A DNA stretch of 56,347 nucleotides, taken from the NCBI GenBank assembly GCA_025201705.1, contig MU616684.1, forward strand, positions 1 through 56,347. Direction: 5' to 3'. Positions 35,013 to 46,539 of this stretch are shown one piece after another. The notes below the pieces were generated by a model, which was given only the letters and a program-made list of their open reading frames with translations, did no database searches and was not told the origin of the DNA. How positions within the stretch are numbered: the stretch's first letter is position 1; each line of letters begins with the position of its first letter. Position numbers and translations under genes: made by a program. This DNA comes from Dissophora ornata. Lineage: Eukaryota > Mortierellomycota > Mortierellomycetes > Mortierellales > Mortierellaceae.

Positions 35013-38000
35013 ATGAGGCTAGCAGAATGGTATCCCTTCATTCGTAGGGAGGGCTACGACCCAGCCCTACTCCACCCATCCATTCTCGCCTCACTCGCCA
35101 CAGGCATGCGACGCATGGATCTCCTCGGTTCTCGTTATCGATTCATTCGAGACGCCTACTCAAACAACCCTCTAAAAGTCGCTCATGAGAGACTGGAGAA
35201 GGAGGTGGCGAGATACGGGAGTCGGGACAACATGACGATATATCTGGACGGACTCCAAGCAGAAGAGAAGTCGGATACAGCCATCAAACGCGAAAAAGCA
35301 CGGACGGACGCCCTTGGTGCCTGCAAGAAGAGTCTCGACACTCTCGAGTCTATAATCGACAACAACCTTAGAGTCAGGAAACGCCACTTTACCGATGTTT
35401 GGAGCGGTCTCGCGTCCTCGTTTTACTGGTCGATTGAGAGCCGTCGGTCATTTCACGAGTACATGACTCGATCCGGTTGGAGCGTGAAGACCTGCGAAAC
35501 AGAGGCAGATCTTGCGATTGCAGTGGATACCCAGCCCGACGATATTATCATCTCTGGAGACAGCGATATGCTCGCATATGCATCGGTCAAGACACTATGG
35601 AGACCCGTCCCCAACAATCTTATTCTTGTGTACCGCCTCTCAGATGTTCTCAAGGCACCTGACCTCAATCGCGGTCAGCTCACCGCCCTCGCCGTCGTGT
35701 CTCGTAATGACTATCACAAAAACATCTATTCATTCGGCCCCGCGACAAACCACTCTATCATCAAGTCAATACAACAAACAGGTAAATATCGTTTCAAGGA
35801 AAAGACTATGTTTGCTATCCTTTGTTCTTTTGATACAATAGTGTCTAACCGATCTTTTCTCCATATTGTTCTGCCAAATAGATCCTCTGAACATTATATC
35901 AGCATATTTGTCAGATAGCAGAGTGATCTCCAAGAATACCGAGGACGAAACGTTTGAGCGTTCAATCCGAGTCTTTATCAAGCTTCAACAAAACCAGGCC
36001 AAGGATGGTGCTATCCCTTCACCCTCCCAGGACATGTACCACGAGCTACGCCAGCGGTTCATTGAGGTCTGTGCCAGGCACGACAAGCTCAAAAAGCAAC
36101 ACCAGGGATCGGTCTCCAAGGCCAGGTAATAACAATATTTCTGGTTGATGGGATGCATTGCTATTTATCAAACGATACTTCTGGAATGTGTATCTCACTG
36201 CTTGCTTTTTATTATTTGGATTTAATAGTCCAAGTGGAGATGGCATGGTTAGGCTACGTACACCGCAATCATTCAATCGATACATGACTGTGGAGTCGCC
36301 CGTTTTTAACTCCAAGAACACCACACCCTCACCACCACAGCCTGCGCCTATTCCAGAGCAAGCCATTCTTGATCAAGAAGCTGGGGGTCATCCACCACTG
36401 CAGAGGACAAGGACCCCACGCCACCACCCCCGATATTCTTTCAAGGAGAGGAAGAGGAAAATAGTCCATGATCCGCCGCCCAGGGCAAAGCAGTTTGTAT
36501 GGAAGCCCCACAAAGAGCGCTCTGAAGCCTCCACCAGCACCATTGCTTCCAAAGACTCCAAGTCAAAGGACGACAAGGTTCCCTCTGTCAAGAGAACGAA
36601 ACCACTGGCAGAGATGGACAAGGTGAGCCTAACATACTCTCTCAGCTGGTATCATCCTACTTCGACGTTGGAAGTCGGTACCCTGCATGCGAATGTCAAA
36701 CGCGTGCTGCAGGACAAGACGAATGCGACCAATGCTGCTCAACTCACCAATCTTAATGGTCTCCAACAAGAAGTCGTTGACTGTATAAGGGAGGCGTCTC
36801 ATCTGGCCGCAGGTGTGAAGCGGGAGGGGCAGCGGCTGATTGGACAGTTTGTTGAGAAGTTGCGTGAGCGCATAGCTGCAGCAGAGGAACAAAGAAGGAT
36901 TGAATTGGCAAAGGCGACGACCCCACGGATAATGACAGAGCAGGAGCGGCTACAGGCAAGGAGGGAGGCCATCACTGAGCCCAAGCGGACGATTCTCATC
37001 CACTTTTGCAACCCTGTCAACCCCAAGGATATGAATAACGACCAAGCCAGAGTAGATGGTAACAGGAATGACGATAGTACTGACCTCGATGGATCAGGAA
37101 TCGTCAAATGCAATTCATTTGGAGCTTCCTCACATACCTCTATTCGGGGAATCACCCAGTAGACAGGGGCGAAGGAGTTGGAGCCTCTGTCAAAACATTC
37201 ATTGAGTTCCTGCGCATCCTCGGATTTCATCAGCCTGGGAGATCACCCGGCGATAAGGCCACCATGCCATTCACTCCCAGTGCTTTGGTACGGTCGGCTG
37301 CAGGACAGTTGACTGTTGAGCTACACAACATGTACACACATGGAACCCATGCTCTCTTTGAGAAGGTAATACTATAAAAGTTGTTTTTGTTGAAAGGTTC
37401 ATGTTAATACCGTTTGGTTCATATTTCATTTTCTTTCCTTTTATTGTAGGCAAGGACGATGAAGGAGAAAGGTCGACTGCGAGAAGCCATTGATATCAAG
37501 ATCCAGGAGGACCTCTCTACTGTTGAAAACTTTTTATTCTTCAACGAGCTGACTGGTAACGCCCGCCAGATCGCCCCCCTCTCCACCTCTCAACAACCAT
37601 TCTTTTCCTTCTCGGAGAGGGAGCTTGCACTATTTTTTTGGAAGAGAAGTCTGCTCCAGTCTAAGCTTATTCAGTTGGCTCGTTTGGATGGTTCGACGGT
37701 CTCCTCTACCTACGACCTTCGGGCCTGGGTGGGAAGCATAGCTCCTGGCTTTCTCATCAAGAACTTCATCTGTGACATCGCTCCTCAGCACCTAAAGTGT
37801 CGTCAAAAGAGAAAGGCTGGATATCGCACTGCTGTGAAACTGCTCTCTCTTGACCTGATCAGGACACACTTGGAGGCTGTTAAGAATGAGTGGCTCGATC
37901 CCACCACTTATTCCAAGAAGGGATACATCTTGCGGGGCTCCATCAGGACAGATGACTTTCGCATTCAACTACTTGCGTTCAAGCTCCGGGAGCTTCAGGC

Positions 38001-39347
38001 TGTACGTTATCGACGTTTGCCAGAGTGCCTCCTGCCATCAAGATTGACGTCGACCGTTGGAGGGGTGGACTACTATCTTCAGGAAATCAGGAACGTTATT
38101 ACCAGCAAGGAGGACATCCAGAGACTATGGCCTGGTGCTCGTGTGGAGGAGATCAAGACCCTTACACTTGATGGAGGGCAGGCATGTGTCGTTGGAGCAT
38201 TCGCGCATCTTCCGGACAAACAGACACAGCCAGGAAAGGGCAAAGAGGTTGGCAAGGAGTATTCGAGCATGGAGGACATCATCACCACCACCCAGGATTC
38301 ATTAACTACTGCAGCTACTCCGCTATCTACTCCCATTCCCATATCGGTCCCTACACCAGCCCAACAGCCAGTCGCCCTGGTACCTGTTTCATCCAGAACC
38401 ACGTTCTACAACATGGCGGTGAAACAAAAGGCAGTATATCAGCCATCTTTCAGGTTTCGGAGGTGGCTTGAGGGTGAGAAGCAGGTGATGTTGGATGGCA
38501 AGCAGGAAACAGTGGCATATTTTGAGAGTCGGCTTCCCCCTTTGAAGGGTCAAGGTGCAAGTGTGGTAGACTATGTTTCAGAGTTGAAGAAGGTTGAAGA
38601 GCGCTTCTTGGAGTTCTATGGTGGCCGCGACCATCAGTACAAGAGGCACAAATGGGATATGCAGAAAGCCCGACACTATGAGTATCAATTGATAGTGGAC
38701 CGCCTTCTTGGAATTGTTGGTGGAAGCATCGGGCGTCGCCGAGATCCCTCCAACCCTGTTCTCATCGGGGTTGGTCTTGGACAATTCTCCACAAGGTCTG
38801 GGCTGTCATCCCTACACTCCACGTTCCTGTCGTTTTTTATCCAAAAGGTAAAAACGTCTTGTTTGGCAGCATTGACGATTAAACAATGCCACCTTTCTTA
38901 GATAGGAGTGACTAATTTTTTTTTAATGATTGTTTTATTTAGGCGAGATCCCTTGGTTACATCGTTGTGGGACTCAACGAATATTATACAAGCAAGAAAT
39001 GTCCCCACTGCGGTCTTTTTGTGGCACAAGTGACTCTCCGTCGGTTCTTTTGTCCACAATGCCATGTGTACCACCACCGAGACGTGATGGCAGCCGAAAA
39101 CATGGCCAATATCATCCAAGGCTATCTTCTCAATCAGATGCGACCGAAATACCTACAACCGATGGCCGAGGATGGTTCCTACCCGTGGATGGCGAAAGCC
39201 AGTGCTGGACCTGCAACAAGTTCCACCAGTGTCACCTTCAGCACCACCGCCACCGCCACCACCAGTCAGCGGAGAGAATCCCACAAGAGAGCTGCGTCTA
39301 CATCCGGCTCAGGCCAGGGACGCCGTGGAAAGGCGGCTCGAGGATAA
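35013..39347 (+). CDS. XPG/FEN1-like nuclease fused to a Fanzor (TnpB-like) RNA-guided nuclease domain
   Basis: Five exons: 35013-35781, 35882-36125, 36229-37365, 37450-38847, 38943-39347. Residues 1-260 are XPG-like: D36 (RMDLLGS), D79 (YLDG), E162/E164 (ETEAD), D183/D185 (GDSDM) and D233 (RNDY, helix-hairpin-helix) match the acidic metal ligands of FEN1. A basic Ser/Pro linker follows. The C-terminal 600-700 residues are Fanzor-like: a RuvC-I candidate Asp in LTLDGGQACVVGAF; ESRLPPLKG and a basic helix FYGGRDHQYKRHKWD; VLIGVGLGQFSTRSGLSSLH; GLNEYYTSKKCPHCG with its Glu; a second zinc pair FFCPQC; and RuvC-III Asp in HHRDVMAAENM. Exon 3 has a frame break: the upstream frame stops at 37160-37162, while the downstream frame, open from 37108, continues the protein (FIWSFLTYLYSGNHP). 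Exon lengths sum to one base short of a multiple of three. Either the copy is recently inactivated or one base is missing from the assembly. Confidence 0.9.
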
Positions 39348-39926
39348 CTATCGTAGCAATCTTAGTTCGTGTGTTAGTTCGCCTGCACACATTAGTGCTG
39401 TTCCAGGTCAGTGGGTACTTGGGTTGCGTCTTCGGTGACGTAATTTTAGCGCTCATTTTCCTGTGTCCAACGCCTATTGTCCTTGCATTCCATCGATCGA
39501 TCCTTTTCCTTGCATGTATTACCGCGCACTCTTCTTTTTCATATTTTCATTCGTACCTATCTCAAAGTCTCGGGAAGATCGTTCTTGTCTGAGCATTGTA
39601 CAATAGTCTTCCAATCTGCACATCCAATCAGCAGGATTACGTTGTTTTTGTTTTTCTGGACCTGCTTTATCTCGCATCCCTCGATTTCCACTCCCTCCAC
39701 TGCCCTATCAGAACTGTCAACCTGTACTATATTCCGCCACTGTTATTACTGCCGTTGTTGCTGCCACCATTTTACCACTTATTGCTACGTATTGTGCATT
39801 CCATTTTATTTGTAATTCCTTACTGTTGATTGGCTCCTTTTCTTTGATCATCACTTTGAAGACAACAAAGCACGGCTTTTAATTATCCTGGCCTTCGTAA
39901 CCCAACTCACTTTTCCCCGCTCTTCC
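39348..39926 (+). other. 3' flank of the XPG-Fanzor gene; possible guide-RNA region
   Basis: No coding signal. Fanzor and TnpB guide RNAs usually overlap or follow the 3' end of the nuclease gene, so this is where one would be expected; I see no decisive structure. A repeated GTTAGTTCG-type phrase occurs at about 39362-39382. Also present is CCAATCAGC near 39625, the same nine bases as the palindrome arm at 34880. The right end contains the promoter of the USP gene. Confidence 0.35.
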
Positions 39927-42445
39927 ATGAAAAGCCTGGCCGAGGTACGTGCTCCATTTAAGGAAGCAGATCAAATAGCGGGCCATGTTGTCGAGATTCA
40001 TCCAAACTTGCTAAAGCTCAATCTCCCCGTTTCTCCTACTTCGCATCGCATCGGTCTGTGCCGCTAGTCTTACGACCCACAGCGAGGGCCGGCATTCGGA
40101 CAACTGACAAGAGAGGATATCAGCAAAGTCGTCAAAAAGGAGGATGTCGAGTCGGTACGTTTGTGGCTAATCAAAGTCTTACCTAGCGCAGTCGGACTGG
40201 AGCTGATGGAGCACTCGCCGTATTCATTCCGGGGGCTAATTCTAAAACTTGACTTTTTTTTTCTCTGATCTGTAGGTGGTTTGGGCTATTGGGAAGCGAC
40301 CAAAAGGTACGCCAAATAAATATCTGCTCCGTGTGTTGACAATGGTTCTCTATTCCCCAGCTCTAACTTTTGTTTACATGTGTCACCTCAGCTGGATTCC
40401 CGTCAAAGACAAGGACCTCTGATTCTGTGTACACACACCAACCTGACCGTAGCCAGCAGCAACCACATGATGGCGCAGTCAAGGGAACAATCGAATCATC
40501 CGCTGCCACAGGAGACGTCACCCCATCCACAGTGAACGGGACAGAAGCAGCTCTAGAGGAGCAGCATACGGCGCCCTTACCAACAGCCCTTGCTGCTCCG
40601 TCGAAACCCAAGAGCTGGGCAGATCTTGTCAAGTCCAACAATCCTGCCCCATCCTCAGCCCCTTCATCGATAACCGGCTCTTTAAACGAAAAACCGGTGG
40701 GCGGGGACATTAAGGTCTCTGGCTCGAATGGTGTCAAGTTTAATGGGATCGCTGATGTTCTCCACAAATTCAAGCCTACCTACACGTCGCCCTTGATACA
40801 ACCTCGCGGGCTTGTAAACAATGGCAACATGTGCTTTATAAATGCGGTAGGTGCATGCCTCTTATTACGAGCTGTGCATACTCAAATACTGAACCGAATC
40901 TGACAATAGGCTGCTTCTTGTATCGATAGATCCTTCAACCGCTTTTACATTGTCCTCCATTCTACAATCTGCTTATGCAGATCGGAAAGCATGTCGCGCA
41001 CAAGTTCAAGAGTACGACACCCTTGGTAGACTCATTGTAAGTGTTCATTCTACCGAATTCTCCCCACGTGCCTTCGTTAGATGTACTCCTTTCCGGCATG
41101 GAAAGCAATCATTTGGTGCAAACTGTTGCATTTTTTTATATTGTTCTAGCATATTGATAAGCCCTGTTCATTTTTTCGCTATAGGATCATGTTTTTTAAC
41201 GAGTTCAATGTCTCGAAAAAGGACCAGGCGGATTACGGACAGCCATTTGTGCCAGAATATGTGTACGATGCCTTGCGTGGTCTCAAGAGCTTCAATTACA
41301 TGAGAGGTCGACAGGAGGATTGTCAAGAGTTCTTGGGATTTCTTCTGGATGGACTTCACGAGGAGTTTTTTGCAGCGATGAAGGAGAAACCGTTGGGATC
41401 GGATGTTGATGGGGCGCCTGATCATGATGATAGTGAGAGTGGTGTTAGCGAAGATGAGTGGATGGAGGTTACTGGACCAAAGAACAAAGCCTCTTACACG
41501 CGATCGACACATTTTGCAGAGACCCCCATCTCCTGCATTTTCTCTGGTCAATTGAGGTCCATTCTTCGCATACCTGCCCAAAAAGATTCAGTCACGCTGG
41601 AGCCGTTCCAGTCCATGCAACTGGATCTGACACCTGACAATGTCTACACGATCGAGGACGCCCTTCGCAACTCTACCATACCTGAGGTTCTCGATGGATT
41701 CACCAGCTCTGAAAAGGGCGGCGTCACTGTAGAGGCAACGAAGAAGATATTTATCGAGCATGTACCGCCAGTGTTGGTGCTTCATCTCAAACGGTTCATC
41801 TACAAGGACGGTGGAACCCAAAAATTACACAAGGAAGTTGGCTACAAGGCTACGCTCAACCTTCAACCAGGTCAGTGATCGTTCTTGTTCCGATGCGAAT
41901 GACGTCTCTCGTTCAACTCTTTTTTTTAAAGCGTATTTTCCTTTTCGCATGTGACCGTAGATATCATTTCCCCGTCACGCCGTCCTCCAAATGCCATTCC
42001 TTACAAGCTGTTTGGCGTTGTGTACCACCATGGCCGGACAGCAGCGGGTGGCCACTATACCTGCGATGTTTTACGGCAAAACGATGAATGGCTTCATATT
42101 GACGATACCAATATCGCCGTGATCAACGAGTCAGACGTGGTAGCAAACGTGGATGGACCTAGTGAGGGCTATGGCTCAAAGCCGGTCATGAATGGGTCAT
42201 TGTCTAATGGAGGTGTCTCAGAGTCGGTTGCTCTAGCCGCAGCCCTGTCTGCATCGTCAATATCAGCGAACAGGTACAGCGACGGTGTAGCCTATGTCCT
42301 GTTTTATATCCGCTCAGATCAAAAGTCATCGGCACTCCAATGTGCCTCAAGCACGCCCACTCCGGGCTTCACCGCCCCGAAACCCATAACCAACGGATCG
42401 AACCACGCCAAATCATCGCCAGCGTGGACCGTCTCAAGAAAGTAG
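39927..42445 (+). CDS. UBP3: Ubiquitin-specific protease, USP10/Ubp3-like
   Basis: Cysteine protease that removes ubiquitin. The proposed first exon is very short (MKSLAE at 39927). Small exons follow, giving RGPAFGQLTREDISKVVKKE, VVWAIGKRPK and AGFPSKTRTS, then a Ser/Thr/Pro-rich linker with SWADLVKS. The Cys box is GLVNNGNMCFINAILQPLLH (intron about 40847-40930 within it). The middle has GRQEDCQEFLGFLLDGLHEE and a two-Cys-free finger region. VPPVLVLHLKRFIYKDGG and the His box FGVVYHHGRTAAGGHYTCDV follow. The segment WLHIDDTNIAVINESDVV completes the fold. Ends SPAWTVSRK at 42445. USP10/Ubp3 proteins act with a G3BP/Bre5 partner; partner use here is inferred. The short first exons are less certain than the catalytic part. 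Confidence 0.88.
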
Positions 42446-42943
42446 AAAGTCATCGGATCAACACGAAGTAAAATTATTTTAATTTCATGAGGTCACGTGC
42501 GATTGTCAGATATTTGAGTGCAGTCTACACTGAGGAAATCTTCTTTCTCTCTTTCGGCTCATTTTTCCGGATCTCCATGTATGAATCGGTGGAGTGCTGC
42601 TGATAGTGCATGGTGCAATTGCAAGCAGTAGATGGATGATCTTGATGATTTAGAAATCCTGGGTACACTGGGCATGAGAGTCGGGGAGGGCTCTTAAGCA
42701 TGGACAGATGGGACACTACTTTGCAATATCTTTCGATGGATGGACACTATGGCAATTTGGATATAGCGCGTAGAGTCCACATCTCAGAACTCGTTACATG
42801 GATACATGGAATTCGACATCCAGCAACATATTCGAGATGCATCTCCTGATGTAAACCATCAATCTTGGAACCATTCCGCTAACCGATTCATCGCTCCATC
42901 CATTGTCATCACCTATGCAGCTATCACCATAACAACGATAGCC
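42446..42943. promoter_or_regulatory. Intergenic, promoter and leader of the uS2 gene
   Basis: About 500 bases between the USP stop codon and the uS2 ATG. The last 60 bases are a pyrimidine- and CAT-rich leader ending CGATAGCCATG. No coding signal. Confidence 0.5.
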
Positions 42944-44144
42944 ATGTCTGGATTGCCTGCTATTCTCAAAGCCACCGAGGAGGACATCAAGCTCCTCCTC
43001 TCTGCCCAGTCCCACTTGGGAACCAAGAACTGCGATGTTCATATGGAGCCCTACGTCTGGAAGCGCCGTGCTGATGGTAAGAACGTCTTCAGCGGCCGGC
43101 CTCATAATTGAACATCAATATCAGAAACAGGATTCAAAAGGCGTTCAGCGACAACCAACCCCAGGAAAGACAACTCATACAAATGGAACATAGTCGGCGC
43201 AGTCTGGATAGTGTCATCCTCAAAGCCCACCACACACAGGTGGGCTCGAAGGAAGACTCTGCAAAACGCCAACCAGGCAATTATAACAACGTCCTTCGAT
43301 GTCATTTCTCAGTCGCTTGTGGAGTCGAGTCCGTGTAGAAACACGTTGAGAAGCAGGAGCCGCACAACCTAAATCGGGGTTAACTTCTGCGTCACGCGCA
43401 CTTCTTGGATCTCTTCAACATCGTTATTGACCCTGATTTCCTCGCTATGCAGGTGTCCACATCATCAACATTGGCAAGACCTGGGAGAAGATTGTCCTCG
43501 CCGCCCGTATCATTGTTGCCATCGAGAACCCCGCCGACATTTGCGTCATCTCTGCCCGCCCCTACGGTCAGCGTGCTGCGTTGAAGTTTGCCTCGCACAC
43601 TGGTGCCCAGGCCATCGCTGGTCGCTTCACCCCTGGTACCTTTACCAACTACATCACCCGCGCCTTCAAGGAGCCCCGCTTGATTATCGTCACCGACCCC
43701 CTGACCGACCACCAGGCCATCAAGGAGGCCTCGTACGTCAACATTCCCGTCATTGCTTTCGCCGACACTGAGTCCCCCCTCAAGTATGTTGATGTTGCCA
43801 TCCCCACCAACAACCGCTCCAAGCACTCCATTGGTCTCGCCTACTGGCTGTTGGCCCGTGAGGTCCTCCGCCTCCGTGGCACCATCTCCCGCGCTGCCCC
43901 CTGGGAGATCATGGTCGACATGTTCTTTTACCGCGATCCCGAAGAGAAGGCCGAGGAGGAGGCCGCCGCTGCTGCTGCCGAGAAGGTTGCTGACGTTGCT
44001 GGCACCTGGGCTCCCGGTGAGGCCAACCCCGTGGACTGGGCTGAGGGTTCTACCCCTGCTGCTACCGCCGGCGACTGGTCTGCCGAACCTGCCACTGCTG
44101 ACTGGTCGGCCGATGCCACCGCCACGGATTCTTGGGGCGCTTAA
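42944..44144 (+). CDS. RPS0: 40S ribosomal protein uS2 (RPSA / S0)
   Basis: Structural protein of the small ribosomal subunit. Two exons, 42944-43076 and 43453-44144, join at a Gly codon ([20 protein letters not shown]). The first exon, [20 protein letters not shown] then [20 protein letters not shown], is the standard uS2 start. The second has [40 protein letters not shown] and [20 protein letters not shown]. The C-terminal tail is acidic and Ala-rich with Trp repeats (DWAEGS, DWSAEP, DWSADA) like the animal RPSA tail. Codon use is strongly biased to C-ending codons compared with neighbours, as expected for a highly expressed gene. The 376-base intron is long for this window. Confidence 0.97.
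43224..43246 (+). other. Perfect hairpin inside the uS2 intron
   Basis: AGCCCACC, a seven-base loop ACACACA, then GGTGGGCT: an eight-base-pair perfect stem in the single long intron of the ribosomal protein gene. Introns of ribosomal protein genes often host snoRNAs, but clear C/D boxes are absent and an H/ACA reading is only suggestive. Confidence 0.4.
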
Positions 44145-44980
44145 ATCCAGAGTTGACTGTTTCCATCTTTTCTGACAATGATCCAGAATAAACATGAAAA
44201 GGTCCTCTTGATTGTATTTCACCTTCCCTGTGCGCAAGGACTGTTTGCGGTGCAGCATACGTACATGCAGACACACGAAATGGGCGTCTGCTGTTTCCTT
44301 ATTTCAAGTGCCCAAAATGACCTAAAGCAAAGCTCCCGTGTACAACTACTAAACGCGTCAAATTCTCTGCCGCCAGGAAATTGGGAAACGCATCCAGGTA
44401 CAACAGGAATAAGGACGCAGTACAAAACACCGCTTTGCATTGATCCTGACAATTGGAATTCTATAAGTGCTCGTGCTTCTGGCGTCTTTTTTTTTTTTTT
44501 TTTGAAGTAGAAGATGAAGGACGTTGTACAGCGTGGCGCTTGAAAACAGAAGAGAATGGCCCTGCAACATACGCTGCAAGTTTGCAGGGCTTAAAGATGG
44601 TGAGTTTGAGAAGCGTTATTCCTTTCTCGAATATTGCATAGACAAAGGACCTGGAGATGTCGATTTCAGAGTATCTGGAAAGCGATCGACTTTGCGAAAG
44701 GCGCATTAGTGTTATTTCTGTCTTGCTCTCGAACCAAAATGCAATGTCGCATCCGGAGCCAACAAAAAGCGCCCCTCGCAGTGTTCCGCTCCATGGTTGG
44801 GACAAATAAACTCGGCGAGGCGTGAGCAACAAACAGGTTTTCGGCAACGGGGAGGACGTTGTCATGTCCCGTGCAACAGCACCCCTATTCTCCTCTTTTG
44901 ACCATGCTGATTCAACTTGCAATGCATCAGCTGTATTTCTCTCTCCTCATTAATATTCTGTCATTAGAATCCATACCGCA
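44145..44980. other. Intergenic between uS2 and hydrolase genes
   Basis: About 840 bases, with a run of about 18 T at 44487-44504. The minus-strand open frame 44461-44922 gains its Lys-rich end from that run and has no known domain. The right end contains the hydrolase promoter. Confidence 0.55.
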
Positions 44981-46539
44981 ATGGCCCAAAAACTTGTTGG
45001 CTTTTTAAAGCTCATGTTCCCAAAGGTGCCGCTGATCATCTTGACCACGTTCAGCCACTTCGCCTACGGCCCCCCAAAGCCCTCATGGTCCTACAAGTTC
45101 TCCCTCACCGTGGCCCTGATGCGCTCCTTTATCGACCACCTGAACGAGGTGCCCATCAAGCAATCACAGGTCATATCCAGGTTGTCAGACGAGGATGCGC
45201 CCGTCCGTCCGGGCGCAATTGCTTCCGCCGCAATTATATCCCAGTCCTACAGAGAAAAGGCTGCAGAGCACATGGAGAGACTTTTGAATCTTCAAGGAAT
45301 TGATGTCACCAAACTCGGCTGGGATTGGAGGACGGATCCCAAAGGAGAGGAGCCGTTACTGGCAGAGTGGACAGAGATGGAGAGCAAGGATAAAAGACAC
45401 TCGGACGACCGGACGATTCTCTATCTGCATGGCGGAGGCTACATCCTCGGCTCTATCCTCACCCACAGATGGGCCACGGCTAAAATGGCCCATTTCGCTG
45501 GGGCAAAGGTCCTTTCAATTGACTACAGATTAGCACCCGACTCCCCGTTCCCAGCAGCAGTTGTCGATGCATTGGCAGCATATCTTTATCTTCTTCACCC
45601 ACCAGCTGAATCAGGTGTATCACCCGTAGATGCAGCAAATATTGTCATCATGGGCGACTCTGCAGGCGGAGGTATGTCAGTGGTCACTCATGCACAATGC
45701 TGTACATGTACTGCGGCAAATTACTCTCAAGAAATCAACACTCACCCAAGACACTGTTCTCTGTAGGTTTGACGTTTGCTACCATGCTGGCCATCCGAGA
45801 TGCGGGTCTTCCCATGCCGGCTGGCATCGTTGGCCTCAGTCCTTGGCTAGATCTTCTGCATTCGATGCCTTCTGTCTTGACAAATACTGTTTCAGACTAT
45901 TTACCAGCAGAAGGATTTACGCAGGGAGGTCAAGGTTCGATCAGGCGGTTGGGTAAACTGGCAGCTTCTGTGGGTCCAGAATACGTTCTCTTGCACCACC
46001 CGGATCTACCAGAGATTCAGTACTACGCCAGCAACGCTATGCTGAGCAGTCCATACGTCAGTCCGTTGTTAGAGAATAACCTGGAAGGTGCCTGTCCCAT
46101 GCTTGTGGTACGAGGATATCTCGTGTGTTTGTGCAAAAAAAAGGATGTGTTGATGTGATGTGGCTCTAACACGGCACCTTTTTTTTTTTTTCGGAAATCA
46201 CAGATTGCAGGCGATGGTGAAATGTTGCGGGACGAGGCGCTTGTATTTGCGAAGAAGAACGCAAGTGCTTCGCCCACGTTGCATTTGCTCATGTATGATG
46301 ATATGCCCCATGTGTTCCCCATGTTTGAATCTCTCCCCAGCGCCGATCATGCACTCCAACAGGCCGGCGACTTTATCCGCAGTGTCACAGTTGGTGGCCA
46401 GCCTTTGGCGAACAAGAGTTCGATGCGCGTGGGTGTTGACGGTCAACTACGACCACTGGAGGAGAATGTAGTTGCGGGCTGGGAAGAACGTATAGGAAAG
46501 CTTGGTGGGGGCCATCATGTACTCGCCAGTCTTCAGTAG
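44981..46539 (+). CDS. Alpha/beta hydrolase, hormone-sensitive-lipase type
   Basis: A carboxylesterase or lipase of the HSL-like group. Start ATG at 44981 gives a hydrophobic N-terminus (LMFPKVPLIILTTFSHF), probably a membrane anchor. The oxyanion motif is RTILYLHGGGYILGS, followed by SIDYRLAPDSPFPAAVVDAL. The nucleophile Ser lies in VIMGDSAGGG, just before an intron (45671-45767). After the intron come LTFATMLAIRDAGLPMPAGI and LSPWLDLLHS, then a second intron (about 46109-46203). The acid residue is in IAGDGEMLRDEA and the His in YDDMPHVFPMF. About 425 residues. The 3' end, from the codons just before SASPTLHLL, was duplicated at 51508. Substrate unknown. Confidence 0.88.

Noticed and set aside
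37059..37100. 39-base intron (GTAACA...TCAG) as explanation for the frame change in the XPG-Fanzor gene
   Set aside because: It has donor, branch-like and acceptor sequences, but its length is a multiple of three and so does not change the frame.
43392..44276. Minus-strand open frame of 294 codons, Gly-rich
   Set aside because: Antisense shadow of the uS2 second exon, caused by its strongly biased codon use.
44461..44922. Minus-strand open frame of 153 codons ending in a Lys run
   Set aside because: The Lys run is translated homopolymer and no domain or homologue is recognisable; cannot be supported as a gene.
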